Positions 8,448 to 18,509 of a stretch of DNA of 64,000 bases are shown here, piece after piece (position 1 is the first letter of the stretch; each line of letters starts with the position of its first letter). Where the stretch lies: contig NZ_BBIO01000002.1 in assembly GCF_000739695.1 (NCBI RefSeq), forward strand, positions 219,534-283,533. The letters are read 5' to 3'. Position numbers and translations under genes: made by a program. Under the pieces are notes generated by a model, which did no database searches, had not been told where the DNA came from, and saw only the letters and a program-made list of their open reading frames with translations. This stretch comes from Tepidicaulis marinus. Its GTDB lineage: Bacteria; Pseudomonadota; Alphaproteobacteria; Parvibaculales; Parvibaculaceae.

Positions 8448-8528
8448 CCGCCCCTCGCGTCTCGCGCCGCCGTCCCATTTCCACTAGACTCGCCCCGGAT
8501 CAGCGGGCAAATTGCGCGCCGCTGAAAA

Positions 8529-10409
8529 ATGAGGCCTATGGAAACTCTACTTCCAGATAGCTGGCAGATGTGGGTGACGTTCGCTGCCATCGGCACCGCG
8601 GTCGTCTTCTACTCTATGAGCCGTTTTTCCCTGGAGCTGACGTCGCTGTTCGCCGTCGGCTTCCTGATGATTTTCTTTCATCTGTTTCCCTTCGAAAACG
8701 CGCAAGGCGAAAACCTGCTCGACAGTTCCGTATTGCTGTCCGGTTTTGCCGCGCCCGCCCTCATTTCGGTTCTGGCATTGCTTGTGGTCGGCCAGGGGCT
8801 TTTCCATTCCGGCGCGCTCGACAAACCCACCCGCATCATCGCCTCCGCCGCAGGCAGCCGCCCGCAGCTTGTCGTCATAGCCACGTTGCTGCTGATCGCC
8901 TTTGTCAGCGCCTTTTTGAACAACACCCCCGTCGCGGTGATGTTCATTCCCGTACTTGCCACCCTTGCCGCGCGGCTGCGCCACCGGCCAAGCAAGCTGA
9001 TGATGCCGCTTTCCTTCGTTTGCATTCTAGGCGGCATGACAACGCTGATCGGCTCGTCCACCAACCTGCTGGCCGCCGGCATTGCCAGCCGCACGGGCGT
9101 CGGCGAAATCGGTTTTTTCGATTTTACCGGGCTCGGCGTCATGCTGGCAGGTGTCGGCCTCGTCTATGTGCTCTTTGTCGTACCGCGCATCCTGCCCGAC
9201 CGGGAAGGCCTTGCGGACGAGCTGACGGGGGGCACCGGCAAGCAGTTCATCGCGCAAATTCAGATCACTTACGACCATCCCCTTGTCGGCATGGAATCGG
9301 TCGCCGGGCTTTTTCCCCCGCTCAAAGACATGACCGTGCGCATGATCCAGCGGCGCGAACATGCCTTCCTGCCGCCTTTCGAGGATGTGCGGCTGCAGCC
9401 GGGCGATACCGTCATCATCGCCGCCACCCGCCAGGCGCTGACCGAAGTGCTCAAATCGCGCAGCGGGCTTTTCGAAAACATGCTGGAGGAAAACCACCAG
9501 AACCAGAACTGGGACGGCGAGCGCGGCGAGGAAACGCCGGAACGCCCCACCGGCGATCTGACCATGGTGGAAGTCGTCGTGGCGCCCGGCTCGCGGATGA
9601 TCGGACGCAATATCGAACAGATCGGCTTTCGCTATGAAACCGCCTGCATCGTGCTCGGCATTCAGCGCCGCAGCCGGATGATCCGCGCGCGCATGAGCGA
9701 TATCCGCCTGGAAGACGGCGATGTCTTGCTGGTGCTGGGTAAACCGAGCGATGTCGGCGGGCTCAGGCTCAACCGCGACGTTATCCCGCTGGAATGGTCG
9801 GCGACCGAACTGCCCGACCCGAGCCGGGCCCGGCGCGCCCGGTATGTTTTCGCAGGCACCGTGCTCGCCGCCGTTTCCGGCATCGTGCCCATCGAGGTGG
9901 CGGCGGTTCTGGGCGCGGCAGCCATGATCGCCTTCGACGTCTTGAACATCCGCCAGGCTGCGCGCGCCATCGACCGGCGGATTTTTCTGCTTGTGGGGGC
10001 GGCGCTTGCCATGGGCATCGCGCTCGATGTCACGGGGGGCGCGGCCTATCTGGCCGAGGGCGTGGTTAGCCTCTTTGCCGATGCCGGACCGGCGGTCGCG
10101 CTTTCCGCCTTTTTCCTCTTCATTGCCATTGCGACAAATATTCTGACCAATAATGCAACGGCCGTGCTCTTCGTGCCCATTGCCGCCAATGCCGCCAGCC
10201 AGTTCGGCGTCGATCCCATGATCTTCATTTACATGGTGATCTTCGCCGCCAATTGCTCCTTTGCCACGCCCATGGGCTATCAGACGAACCTCTTGGTCAT
10301 GGGGCCCGGCCATTACCAGTTTTCCGACTATATGCGCGCCGGCGTGCCGCTGATTCTTCTGCTCTGGATAACCTTCTCTTTGCTCGCGCCCTGGTATTAT
10401 GGTCTTTAA
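8529..10409 (+). CDS. SLC13 family permease with two TrkA-C domains
   Basis: 626 residues. An N-terminal transport half (about 1-220) holds [15 protein letters not shown] and the SSTNLLAAG motif of the DASS/SLC13 fold. Two cytosolic TrkA-C (RCK_C) domains follow, at about 225-305 (ending [11 protein letters not shown]) and 345-425 (ending [11 protein letters not shown]). The second transport half has the mirrored [12 protein letters not shown] and [13 protein letters not shown]. These are sodium-coupled carriers for dicarboxylates, sulfate or other anions; the RCK_C insert is common in bacterial members linked to sulfate or amino acids. The substrate cannot be assigned. A second ATG four codons in is an alternative start. 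Confidence 0.92.
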   Translation: MRPMETLLPDSWQMWVTFAAIGTAVVFYSMSRFSLELTSLFAVGFLMIFFHLFPFENAQGENLLDSSVLLSGFAAPALISVLALLVVGQGLFHSGALDKPTRIIASAAGSRPQLVVIATLLLIAFVSAFLNNTPVAVMFIPVLATLAARLRHRPSKLMMPLSFVCILGGMTTLIGSSTNLLAAGIASRTGVGEIGFFDFTGLGVMLAGVGLVYVLFVVPRILPDREGLADELTGGTGKQFIAQIQITYDHPLVGMESVAGLFPPLKDMTVRMIQRREHAFLPPFEDVRLQPGDTVIIAATRQALTEVLKSRSGLFENMLEENHQNQNWDGERGEETPERPTGDLTMVEVVVAPGSRMIGRNIEQIGFRYETACIVLGIQRRSRMIRARMSDIRLEDGDVLLVLGKPSDVGGLRLNRDVIPLEWSATELPDPSRARRARYVFAGTVLAAVSGIVPIEVAAVLGAAAMIAFDVLNIRQAARAIDRRIFLLVGAALAMGIALDVTGGAAYLAEGVVSLFADAGPAVALSAFFLFIAIATNILTNNATAVLFVPIAANAASQFGVDPMIFIYMVIFAANCSFATPMGYQTNLLVMGPGHYQFSDYMRAGVPLILLLWITFSLLAPWYYGL

Positions 10410-10510
10410 TAGACCTCTGGGAGGCCTTGGCGCGGGGCGCGGCCATGCTGCCTGTCCCGGCCACAAAAGCGGGCAAGCCACGAAAGCGGGCGAGAAAGGG
10501 ACCACAGCGT

Positions 10511-11242
10511 ATGACGCGGCATGACCAGACGCAGTTTCCGCAGTTCTACATCACGGCCCCCTCGCCCTGCCCTTATCTGAAAGGCCGGTACGAGAAAAAG
10601 GTCTTTACCCATCTGGTCGGCGAACAGGCGGGTAGCCTGAACAATATGCTCTCCCAGGCCGGGTTCCGGCGCAGCCAGGGCATTGCCTACCGCCCGGCTT
10701 GCGACGGGTGCGATGCCTGCATATCGGTGCGCATCCGTGTGAACGAGTTCTCGCCATCGCGCAACATGCGCCGCATCCTCAATGCCAATCAAAATCTCGT
10801 GCGGACGCGCAAACCGGCCCGCGCGACGGAAGAGCAATTTTCGCTGCTGCGCTCTTATTTGGATGCCCGCCATCAGCAAGGCGGCATGGCGGATATGACG
10901 GCCCTCGATTTCGTGTCCATGGTCGAGGACACCGCCGTGGACACCAATATCATCGAGTACCGCCCCCGGGCGGCCGATGCCGATAACCGGCTGATCGCAA
11001 CGGCGCTCACCGACCGTCTCGAAGACGGATTGTCCATGGTCTATTCCTTTTTCGACCCGGACCTGAGCGCCCGGAGCCTTGGGACCTATCTCATTCTCGA
11101 TCACATAGCGCTCGCCCGGGAGCTGGGCCTGCCTTACGTCTATCTGGGCTACTGGATCGAAGGATCGGCGAAAATGGCCTATAAGGCCCGTTTCAAGCCG
11201 CTGGAGGCGCTGACCCGCGAGGGCTGGCGGCTGATGGACTAA
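10511..11242 (+). CDS. bpt: Aspartate/glutamate leucyltransferase or arginyltransferase (Bpt/Ate)
   Basis: 243 residues from ATG 10511 ([15 protein letters not shown]), the family's usual beginning; an upstream extension in the same frame overlaps the SLC13 gene and is not credible. The N-terminal domain has the Cys-rich [16 protein letters not shown] motif. The C-terminal GNAT-like domain ends with [13 protein letters not shown] and [22 protein letters not shown]. These enzymes transfer Leu (Bpt) or Arg (Ate) from tRNA to N-terminal Asp/Glu, marking proteins for ClpS/ClpAP. In alphaproteobacteria this branch is usually named arginyltransferase, but biochemistry favours leucyl transfer for Bpt; sequence alone does not settle it. 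Confidence 0.92.
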   Translation: MTRHDQTQFPQFYITAPSPCPYLKGRYEKKVFTHLVGEQAGSLNNMLSQAGFRRSQGIAYRPACDGCDACISVRIRVNEFSPSRNMRRILNANQNLVRTRKPARATEEQFSLLRSYLDARHQQGGMADMTALDFVSMVEDTAVDTNIIEYRPRAADADNRLIATALTDRLEDGLSMVYSFFDPDLSARSLGTYLILDHIALARELGLPYVYLGYWIEGSAKMAYKARFKPLEALTREGWRLMD

Positions 11243-11376
11243 ACCATTCCCTCTATTCTGCCGCCCCTTGCAGCGCCATTGCACCTTGCGCCGCCCTGCC
11301 TATACTGGCCGCAAACCGGCGCTGCGGGGGATTTTAAGCGCGCCGACACAACAAGTCTTCGGGGAGAGCTTGCTCT

Positions 11377-12462
11377 ATGAAACGCCGTTCCTTTCTTGCT
11401 GGCGCCGGTCTTATGGCCGCTTCCGCCGCGACGCTGCCTGCGCCGGCCATTGCCGCGAATGTAAAACGCCTGAAAATGGTCACGACCTGGCCGAAAAACT
11501 TCCCCGGCATGGGCGTTTCCGCCGAGCGGCTGGCCGCCCGCATCAAGGCCATGACGGACGGCGAGATCGACATCAAGGTCTATGCGGCAACCGAACTCGT
11601 GCCCCCGCTGCAGGCCTTCGACACAGTGTCGAGCGGCGGCGCGGAAATCTATCACGGCGCCGAATATTACTGGCAGGGCAAGTCGCCCGCCTTCAACTTC
11701 TTCACCACCGTGCCCTTCGGCATGACGGCGAATGAAATCAACGCCTGGATCTATCATGGCGGCGGGCAGGAACTGTGGGACGAGCTTTCGGCCCAGTTCA
11801 ACATCAAGCCCTTCATGGCCTCCAATACGGGCGTGCAGATGGGCGGCTGGTTCCGCAAGGAAATCAAGACGCTGGAAGACTTCAAAGGCCTGCGCATCCG
11901 CATGCCCGGCCTTGGCGGGGAAGTAATGCGCCGGCTGGGCGCTGCCGCCGTGACCATGGCGGGCAACGAGATTTATCAGGCGCTGCAAAACGGCACGATC
12001 GAGGCGACCGAATGGGTGGGGCCGTGGAACGACATGGCCTTCGGTTTCCATCAAGTGGCCGAATATTATTACTGGCCGGGTTTCCACGAGCCGGGGCCCG
12101 CCCTTGCCGTCGGGTTCAATCTCGATGTCTTCAACGGCCTTACCCCGTCTCAAAAAGCAGCCGTGGAAGCGGCCTGCGCGGCGGAGAACGATTACACGCT
12201 CGCCGAGTTCAACTATTACAACGCCAAGGCGCTGCAAACCTTGATCACCGAGCACAAGGTCAAGCTCAGCCGCTTCTCGCCGGAAATTCTGGCCGAGTTC
12301 CGCCGCCTCTCCGCAGAGGTCGTGGAAGAAGCCGGCAACACGGATGAGCTGACCAAACGCATCTATGAAAGCTACAAGGCCTCGCTCGCCCTCTCGCGCG
12401 AATGGACGAAGATCGCCGATCAGGGCTTCGTGGAAGCCCGCCAGGGTGTCGCTCTCGATTGA
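11377..12462 (+). CDS. dctP: TRAP transporter substrate-binding protein, TakP-like
   Basis: 361 residues with a Tat-type signal (KRRSFLAGAG, then a hydrophobic stretch, APAIAA) and cleavage expected near residue 27. The mature protein has the DctP fold with features close to Rhodobacter TakP: ELVPPLQAFD, EYYWQGKSPAF, INAWIYHGGG, NTGVQMGGWFRKEI, and NGTIEATEWVGPWND, where the Arg/Glu/Trp groups bind a carboxylate, often through a cation. TakP binds 2-oxo acids and a relative binds calcium lactate, so a 2-hydroxy or 2-oxo acid is likely. It is first in the operon with the two permease genes; the gaps are 12 and 14 bp. Confidence 0.94.
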   Translation: MKRRSFLAGAGLMAASAATLPAPAIAANVKRLKMVTTWPKNFPGMGVSAERLAARIKAMTDGEIDIKVYAATELVPPLQAFDTVSSGGAEIYHGAEYYWQGKSPAFNFFTTVPFGMTANEINAWIYHGGGQELWDELSAQFNIKPFMASNTGVQMGGWFRKEIKTLEDFKGLRIRMPGLGGEVMRRLGAAAVTMAGNEIYQALQNGTIEATEWVGPWNDMAFGFHQVAEYYYWPGFHEPGPALAVGFNLDVFNGLTPSQKAAVEAACAAENDYTLAEFNYYNAKALQTLITEHKVKLSRFSPEILAEFRRLSAEVVEEAGNTDELTKRIYESYKASLALSREWTKIADQGFVEARQGVALD

Positions 12463-12474
12463 TAGGAAACTTGC

Positions 12475-13005
12475 GTGCTGCGTTTAGCCACTCTCATCGA
12501 CGGCTTTAACGACCGGCTGGGCCGGTTCGTTTCCTGGGCGGCGCTTGCCATGGTGCTGGTGCAGTTCATCGTCGTCATCATGCGTTATGTCTTCGGGCTC
12601 GGCTCCGTGTGGATGCAGGAATCGATTATCTATCTGCATGGCCTTCTTTTCATGCTGGCCGCCGGTTATACGCTGCTCATGGACGAGCATGTACGGGTGG
12701 ATATTTTCTATCGCGAGGCAAGCCCGCGTTACAAAGCCACAGTAAACTTGCTCGGCACGGTGTTTTTTCTCTGGCCCGTCTGCTGGCTGATCTGGGACGC
12801 GGCCTGGCCTTACGTGGCGCTTTCCTGGTCCTATTTCGAAGGCTCGCAGGAAACGAGTGGCATTCCCGCCGTTTTTCTTCTCAAATCCGTCATTCTGGCC
12901 TTCACCGTGCTCGTTGCGCTGCAAGGCGTGTCCGTCATTTTGCACGCCGTCCGCACCCTGCGCGGCCTTGAAGTGCCGCGCAGCGAGCCCGCGCCGAAAC
13001 TATAA
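12475..13005 (+). CDS. dctQ: TRAP transporter small permease (DctQ)
   Basis: 176 residues from a GTG start. This start is preferred because it gives a short N-terminus before the first helix and a 12-bp gap to dctP. Four membrane helices are visible (about 16-40, 53-70, 92-113, 132-155), with the conserved WMQES after the first and MDEHVRVDIFY after the second. The small subunit packs on the DctM scaffold domain. Its role in TRAP transport is structural. Confidence 0.93.
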   Translation: MLRLATLIDGFNDRLGRFVSWAALAMVLVQFIVVIMRYVFGLGSVWMQESIIYLHGLLFMLAAGYTLLMDEHVRVDIFYREASPRYKATVNLLGTVFFLWPVCWLIWDAAWPYVALSWSYFEGSQETSGIPAVFLLKSVILAFTVLVALQGVSVILHAVRTLRGLEVPRSEPAPKL

Positions 13006-13019
13006 GGTCAGTCCCCTTC

Positions 13020-14612
13020 ATGAATCTCGCCGACACGCTCGATCTCATCATGTTTGCCGTTGCCTGCGGGGTGCTGCTGACGGGCTATCCCGTCGCCTTC
13101 ACGCTGGGCGGCGTGGCGCTGGTGTTTGCCGGTATCGGCATCTGGCTGGGCATTTTCGATTCCGGCTACATCTTCGCCTTGCCCCAGCGCATTTTCGGCA
13201 CGATGACGAACGAGACGCTGATCGCCGTGCCGCTTTTCGTTTTCATGGGCACGATGCTCGAACGTTCGAAAGTCGCCGAAGAACTCCTGGAGAATATGGG
13301 CCGTCTCTTCGGCTCCTTGCGCGGCGGGCTCGGCATTTCCGTTTCCATTGTGGGCGCGCTGCTCGCCGCCTCCACCGGCATTGTCGGCGCGACGGTCGTT
13401 ACCATGGGCCTCCTCTCGCTGCCCACCATGCTGCGCCGGGGCTACAACCCCTCGCTTGCCGCTGGCTCCATCGCCGCTGCCGGAACGCTCGGGCAGATCA
13501 TTCCGCCTTCCATCGTTCTCGTGCTGCTCGGCGATGTGCTTTCCAACGCCTATCAGAAAGCCCAGCTCGAACAGGGCATCTTCACGCCCGAGACCATGTC
13601 CGTCGGCGATCTTTTCGCGGGCGCCCTCATTCCGGGCCTCATGCTGGTCGGCCTTTACATCGCCTATCAGGCCTTCCGCGCGCTCATAGACCCTGCCTCC
13701 TCACCCGCCGTGCCCCATGAAGGCGAGGAAGAAGATACCGCCGCGCTGATCTTCAAGACGTTGCGCGCGCTCTTTGCGCCCGTCGCCCTCATTATTGCGG
13801 TGCTGGGCTCGATCCTTGCCGGGATCGCCACGCCCACCGAGGCTGCCGCCGTCGGCGCCATCGGCGCGGTGCTGCTGGCCGGGTACCGCCAGCAGGGGGC
13901 GTCACGGCCCGTTGTCATTGCCGCATTATCGCTGATCGGTGTGTTGCTGCTTACCGCCTTTGTCGATCTACGCGTCGCGCGCAATGAAATCAGCACCGGA
14001 GAATATGCGGCCATCACCCTCGCCTTTCTTCTCTGCGCTGCCATGGCCTGGGGCATCACCATCAGTCTTATCCGGCTTTACCGCAACGATGTGCTCCCCA
14101 GCGTCATGCAATCGACGGCGCGCATCAGTTCCATGGTCTTCGTCATTCTGATCGGCGCGGCGCTCTTCTCGCTCGTCTTCCGGGGGCTCGGCGGGGACGA
14201 GACCGTTCAGTCCTTCCTCAGTTTCGATGACGCAAGCCTGATGGGCCGGCTCTTCGGCGACATGGCGCCCATCATCGCCGTCATGGCCGTGATGTTCATT
14301 CTCGGTTTCTTTCTCGATTTCATCGAGATCACCTTCGTCGTGGTGCCGATCGTCGCGCCCATTCTGCTCGCCATGGGCTTCGACCCCGTCTGGCTCGGCG
14401 TGATGATGGCGATCAACCTGCAGACCTCGTTCCTCACCCCGCCCTTCGGCTTCGCGCTCTTTTATTTGCGCGGGGTGGCACCCGACAGCATGCGCACGGC
14501 GCAGATTTACCGGGGGGTCATTCCCTTCGTCTTGATCCAGATCGGCGCCTTGATCATCATTTCGCTTTACCCGCAGCTTGCGACCTGGCTGCCAACGATC
14601 GTTTTCGGTTAG
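13020..14612 (+). CDS. dctM: TRAP transporter large permease (DctM)
   Basis: 530 residues, long for DctM (about 430-450). The extra length is in the middle, where additional helices and a loop (about 225-350, with an acidic HEGEEED stretch) are inserted. Longer large subunits of this kind are common beside TakP-type binding proteins. Seen motifs are GTMTNETLIAVPLFVFMGTMLERSKVA (split here over the family's first scaffold loop), GATVVTMGLLSLPTM, IAAAGTLGQIIPPSIVLVLLG, and the C-terminal NLQTSFLTPPFGFALFYLRGVAP. It carries the sodium and substrate sites. The next gene starts 10 bp downstream. Confidence 0.94.
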   Translation: MNLADTLDLIMFAVACGVLLTGYPVAFTLGGVALVFAGIGIWLGIFDSGYIFALPQRIFGTMTNETLIAVPLFVFMGTMLERSKVAEELLENMGRLFGSLRGGLGISVSIVGALLAASTGIVGATVVTMGLLSLPTMLRRGYNPSLAAGSIAAAGTLGQIIPPSIVLVLLGDVLSNAYQKAQLEQGIFTPETMSVGDLFAGALIPGLMLVGLYIAYQAFRALIDPASSPAVPHEGEEEDTAALIFKTLRALFAPVALIIAVLGSILAGIATPTEAAAVGAIGAVLLAGYRQQGASRPVVIAALSLIGVLLLTAFVDLRVARNEISTGEYAAITLAFLLCAAMAWGITISLIRLYRNDVLPSVMQSTARISSMVFVILIGAALFSLVFRGLGGDETVQSFLSFDDASLMGRLFGDMAPIIAVMAVMFILGFFLDFIEITFVVVPIVAPILLAMGFDPVWLGVMMAINLQTSFLTPPFGFALFYLRGVAPDSMRTAQIYRGVIPFVLIQIGALIIISLYPQLATWLPTIVFG

Positions 14613-14622
14613 GAGAAGAGCC

Positions 14623-15108
14623 ATGGCTTTGCCCGATTGGCTGAAACCAGGCCGCGGCCTGCCCGCGGCGGTGCGCACCTCGCTCATCACCATCGCCGCC
14701 GTTTTGGCGCTCGGCTATTTTTTGCAATTTGCAGGGCTCTATGAAGCCGAAGACAAGCTCACCGCGACGCTTGAAGCCGGCAGCCTGCAAGACGGCATCG
14801 TGCCGCTGACCGTGACGCTGCGCCTCAACAATCACGATGAGGAAGGCGTGCTCTACGAAGCGGAGAACCCGTGCAATGTATTCCGCTGGATATTGCTCGA
14901 TCCGGAGCGGGCCTTCGTGCAGTCGGAGGCGGAGGAAAACTGCCCGGATGTGCATATGGAGCAGTACATCAAGCCCAAGCATTATCTCGAACAGAGCTAT
15001 ACGCTGGAGATCGATGCGCGCCGTCTGAAAACCGGCGAAAGCTATGTGCTGCAAATGCGTTTCTGGGGCGAGGAGATACGCAAGGACGTGCCGCCGCTGC
15101 TTCCCTGA
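14623..15108 (+). CDS. Hypothetical membrane-anchored protein, possible BsuPI-like domain, last gene of the TRAP operon
   Basis: 161 residues from ATG 14623, preceded by GGAGAAGAG. One hydrophobic helix (about 20-40) is followed by a periplasmic domain of about 115 residues that looks all-beta. It has alternating hydrophobic strands (IVPLTVTLRLNN, YTLEIDARRL, YVLQMRFWGEEI) and two Cys (near residues 86 and 108) that could pair. The pattern of strands with a late GESYVLQMRFWG resembles BsuPI/intracellular proteinase-inhibitor-like Ig folds, but I do not recognise it firmly. The 10-bp gap to dctM argues for a role linked to the transporter. It converges on parC. Confidence 0.7.
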   Translation: MALPDWLKPGRGLPAAVRTSLITIAAVLALGYFLQFAGLYEAEDKLTATLEAGSLQDGIVPLTVTLRLNNHDEEGVLYEAENPCNVFRWILLDPERAFVQSEAEENCPDVHMEQYIKPKHYLEQSYTLEIDARRLKTGESYVLQMRFWGEEIRKDVPPLLP

Positions 15109-15124
15109 TCCAGCCTTGAGACGC

Positions 15125-17365
15125 CTAGATTTTCGGCCCGAACGTTTCCCCATGCGGGAAGCCTTTAGGCGGCAGGCGCCCGGCCTGTGCCCGCGCGCCG
15201 AGCCAGTCTTTCAGCCTATCGAAGTGCCGGTTGCGCCCGCCGCGGTCGACGACGGTGAGGCCTTCTTTCAGCGTAAAGCACTTCACGTCTTTCAGCACAC
15301 CGTCGCGGTATTTTTGAAGGCGCACGCCCTTGCCGCGCGTCATTTCGGGCACCTCGGAAAGCGGGAAGAGCAGCAGCTTGCGGTTCTCGCCGATCACCGC
15401 CACCGTGTCGCCTTCCACGGGCGCAAGCGCGCAGGCTTCCACATCGCCCGAGACGTTGAGCACGACCTTGCCCGGCCGGCGCAGCGCCACGACTTCGGCC
15501 TCCGGCACGATGAAACCGTGCCCGGAGCTTGAGGCGACGAGCAGTTTGCGCTCGGGATCGTGGACGAAGAAGGCCACAACGTCGTGCCCGTCATCGAGAT
15601 CGATGAAGAAACGGACCGGCTGGCCATTGCCGCGCCCGCCCGGCAGCTTGTCCGCCTGGATCGTATAAAAGCGGCCGTCGGTGGCGAAAAGAATGAGTTT
15701 GTCCGTCGTCTGCGCATGGAAGACGAAGCGCTCCTTGTCGCCTTCCTTGTATTTCAGATCGCCCGTGTTTTCCGCATGGCCCTTGAGCGAACGCACCCAG
15801 CCCTTGGCCGAGCAGATGACGGTGATAGGTTCGCGTTCGACCATGGCCTCGAGCGGCACATCTTCGAGCGCAGGCGCGTCGCCGAATGTGGTGCGCCGGC
15901 GCCCGAGCGGCGTCTTCGGCCCGAATTCCTTCTTCACCTCGCGCAATTCGCCGTCGATCTGCTTCCACTGCGCCTCGTCGGATTTGAGGAGCGCGCGCAG
16001 GCGCTTGGCTTCGGCTTTGAGCGCCTTGTGCTCTTTTTTCAGCTCCATCTCTTCAAGCCTGCGCAAGGAGCGCAAACGCATGTTGAGAATGGCCTCGGCC
16101 TGCGTATCGCTGAGCTCGAAGGCGCGGATCAATTCTTTCTTCGGCTCGTCTTCCTCGCGGATGATGCGGATCACTTCATCGAGGTTGAGGAAGGCGATGA
16201 TATAGCCGTCGAGAATTTCAACCCGCCGCTCGACCTTATCGAGCTGGAACCGGCTGCGCCGCACCAGCACTTCCTTGCGGTGCGCAAGCCAGGCGCTGAG
16301 CACATCGCGCAGGCTCATGACCTTGGGCACCTGCCCGCCGTCGAGCACATTCATGTTGAGCGAGATGCGGCTTTCCAGCTCCGTCGTCTTGAAGAGCGAT
16401 TCCATCAGATGGAGCGGGTCGACATTGCGCGATTTCGGTTCCAGCACGACGCGGATGTCTTCGGCGGATTCATCGCGCACATCTTCCAGAAGCGGCAATT
16501 TCTTGGCCATCAAAAGCTCGGCGATCCGCTCGATGAGCTTGGCCTTTTGCACCTGGTAAGGAATTTCCGTAACGACGATCTGCCAGCCGCCGCGCGGCAA
16601 GTCCTCCAGCTCCCAGCGTGCGCGCACCCGGAACCCGCCGCGCCCCGTCGCATAGGCCTCGGCCACGCTCTCCTTGCTCTCGATCATGATGCCGCCGGTC
16701 GGAAAATCCGGGCCGGGCACGAGATCGGCGAGTTTGGCCGCCGAGGCATTGGGGAATTTGATGAGATGCAGCGCCGCGTCGCACAGCTCGGCCACATTAT
16801 GGGGGGGAATGTTCGTTGCCATGCCCACGGCAATGCCCGAGGAACCGTTCGCCAGCAGGTTCGGGAAATTGGCGGGCAGAACGATGGGCTCTTTTTCTTC
16901 CCCATCGTAAGTCGCGCGGAAGTCGATCGTGTCTTCGTCGATCCCTTCCAAAAGCAGCTCGGCAACCCGCGTCAACCGCGCCTCGGTGTACCGCATGGCA
17001 GCGGCATTATCGCCGTCGATATTGCCGAAATTGCCCTGCCCGTCGACCAGCGGGTAGCGCACGGCAAAATCCTGCGCGAGGCGCACCAGCGCGTCATAGA
17101 CGGCGCTGTCCCCATGGGGGTGGTATTTACCGATAACATCGCCCACCACGCGGGCCGACTTCTTGAAGCCGGAATTGGGATCGAGCTTGAGCTGGCGCAT
17201 CGCGTAGAGCAGCCGCCGGTGCACGGGTTTCAGCCCGTCGCGCACATCCGGCAGCGCCCGGTGCATGATGGTGGAGAGCGCATAGGCAAGATAGCGCTCT
17301 TCCAGCGCCTCACGCAGGCGGATCTCTTCGGCGGGCGATTCGGGCGGTACGGTTACTTTCGTCAT
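15125..17365 (-). CDS. parC: DNA topoisomerase IV subunit A
   Basis: 746 residues, the normal ParC length. ParC with ParE decatenates daughter chromosomes. The winged-helix breakage domain shows [13 protein letters not shown] (the quinolone region, Ser86-equivalent retained as Ser) and [10 protein letters not shown] with the catalytic Tyr126. A coiled-coil tower follows, then a C-terminal beta-pinwheel from about 510 with repeated RG and GKG-type turns. The lack of a GyrA box and the length make ParC more likely than GyrA. parE is not in the window. It lies 98 bp downstream of recO, on the same strand. Confidence 0.95.
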   Translation of the reverse strand: MTKVTVPPESPAEEIRLREALEERYLAYALSTIMHRALPDVRDGLKPVHRRLLYAMRQLKLDPNSGFKKSARVVGDVIGKYHPHGDSAVYDALVRLAQDFAVRYPLVDGQGNFGNIDGDNAAAMRYTEARLTRVAELLLEGIDEDTIDFRATYDGEEKEPIVLPANFPNLLANGSSGIAVGMATNIPPHNVAELCDAALHLIKFPNASAAKLADLVPGPDFPTGGIMIESKESVAEAYATGRGGFRVRARWELEDLPRGGWQIVVTEIPYQVQKAKLIERIAELLMAKKLPLLEDVRDESAEDIRVVLEPKSRNVDPLHLMESLFKTTELESRISLNMNVLDGGQVPKVMSLRDVLSAWLAHRKEVLVRRSRFQLDKVERRVEILDGYIIAFLNLDEVIRIIREEDEPKKELIRAFELSDTQAEAILNMRLRSLRRLEEMELKKEHKALKAEAKRLRALLKSDEAQWKQIDGELREVKKEFGPKTPLGRRRTTFGDAPALEDVPLEAMVEREPITVICSAKGWVRSLKGHAENTGDLKYKEGDKERFVFHAQTTDKLILFATDGRFYTIQADKLPGGRGNGQPVRFFIDLDDGHDVVAFFVHDPERKLLVASSSGHGFIVPEAEVVALRRPGKVVLNVSGDVEACALAPVEGDTVAVIGENRKLLLFPLSEVPEMTRGKGVRLQKYRDGVLKDVKCFTLKEGLTVVDRGGRNRHFDRLKDWLGARAQAGRLPPKGFPHGETFGPKI

Positions 17366-17462
17366 GGCGCGACTATATCATGAGGACTGGCCGGCACAGG
17401 ACGCGCAGGCGCGGGATACTTGATAGACGATTCTCCCCTGAAATACAGGGGCCCGATATCAC

Positions 17463-18239
17463 TCAGGCAGGCCCCCCAGGACCGGGCCGACCGCCGCCTG
17501 CGACCGCCTGGCGCCGCTCGAAAAGCTCCACCAGCCGCCGGCGGGCATCCGGCAAGGTGCGCTCCTGAGGCGCAAAAAGGTAGCGGTCCATAAAATGCGC
17601 GGTCAGTTTCAGCCCGTCCGCCACATCCTGCATCGAGGCGCCGCCCGCCTGCGCGCCCATCAGGAAGCCCGGCAGCGCCAGAAGCTTGCCCTTGTAAGGC
17701 AGCCCCGCCCCGCGGCTGACCGCCCGCCCGCTTTTGGGCGAAACGAAAACCAGATCCTCGCGCTCCCCCGTCGCCGCGCAGCGGCTGAGATCGAGCCCGT
17801 AGCCAAGTTCCTGCAAAAGCCCGAGCTCCCAGCGCACGAGCACGGCAGGCCAGATGTCGGCGTCGTCCATGCTTTCCAGCAGGATTTCGAGCGCCTCATA
17901 AAGCGGGGTATGAGCCTCACGCTCGGGCAGCGCACCGGCCACCGCGCAAACGGATAAAAGCCCGCTGAGCGCCATGGGCTCTTCCATGAGCATACCTGCC
18001 CGCGATTTGACGAGATCGGCGGTGAAAGTGCCCAGATGCTCCTGCAGCCGCGCCCGCCAGGTCAGGGTGAGCGAATTGCCGGGCTGCAGCACCGGCTTCA
18101 TCCGCCGCGACGCGCCGCCGCGCACCAGCCCCATATGGCGGCCGTGCTCGGCGGTCAGCACCTCCAGAATGGCGGAGGTTTCGCCATGCGGGCGCACGGA
18201 AAGGACGATGCCCTGGTCGCGCCACTCCACGCTGCTCAC
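17463..18239 (-). CDS. recO: DNA repair protein RecO
   Basis: 258 residues, normal length. The N-terminal OB-fold begins VEWRDQGIVLSVRPHGETSAILEVLT, the typical RecO opening, followed by RGGASRRMKPVLQPGNSL. The C-terminal part is helical and ends in a Gly/Pro tail. RecO helps load RecA onto SSB-coated DNA with RecR. It follows era on the same strand, but 270 bp separate them, more than in many relatives, so it may have its own promoter. Confidence 0.93.
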   Translation of the reverse strand: MSSVEWRDQGIVLSVRPHGETSAILEVLTAEHGRHMGLVRGGASRRMKPVLQPGNSLTLTWRARLQEHLGTFTADLVKSRAGMLMEEPMALSGLLSVCAVAGALPEREAHTPLYEALEILLESMDDADIWPAVLVRWELGLLQELGYGLDLSRCAATGEREDLVFVSPKSGRAVSRGAGLPYKGKLLALPGFLMGAQAGGASMQDVADGLKLTAHFMDRYLFAPQERTLPDARRRLVELFERRQAVAGGGRPGPGGPA

Positions 18240-18418
18240 CTCCTGATTTACCTAGTTGGCCGCAGGGTCCAGCCTGCCGCCGCTCCGACCTACCAGATAA
18301 TGTGAAACAGGCTTTCAGGTCAAAATGCTGCAAAAACACCCGTCAAACATGCACGGAAAAGGTTCCTGATCCTCAAAACCCGGCTCTGTGCAGATTCATC
18401 ACAGCGATCAGCAATTTT

Positions 18419-18455
18419 GCCACATACTAGATCCTGTGGCGCTTTTCAAAAGCGC
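18419..18455. repeat. Two nested palindromes in the era-recO gap
   Basis: The 270-bp gap 18240-18509 has no convincing gene. In it, GCCACA and TGTGGC form a 6-10-6 inverted repeat (18419-18440). It runs directly into a second, perfect 8-1-8 palindrome, GCGCTTTT-C-AAAAGCGC (18439-18455). Neither has a T-run on either strand, so a simple terminator is unlikely. They could be operators for recO, or pairing elements in the era-recO transcript. Confidence 0.4.
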
Positions 18456-18509
18456 AAAAGGCCCGCCACATCAAATAGTTAACACGCCTATTGCATGGAA
18501 GCTTTGAGC

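Noticed and set aside
15560..17383. 607-codon plus-strand open frame opposite parC
   Set aside because: It mirrors the codon structure of parC, is rich in His/Arg/Glu without domains, and has no Shine-Dalgarno sequence. It is a shadow of a GC-rich gene.
18439..18455. Terminator for era
   Set aside because: The perfect palindrome has a one-base loop and no T-run on the minus strand.
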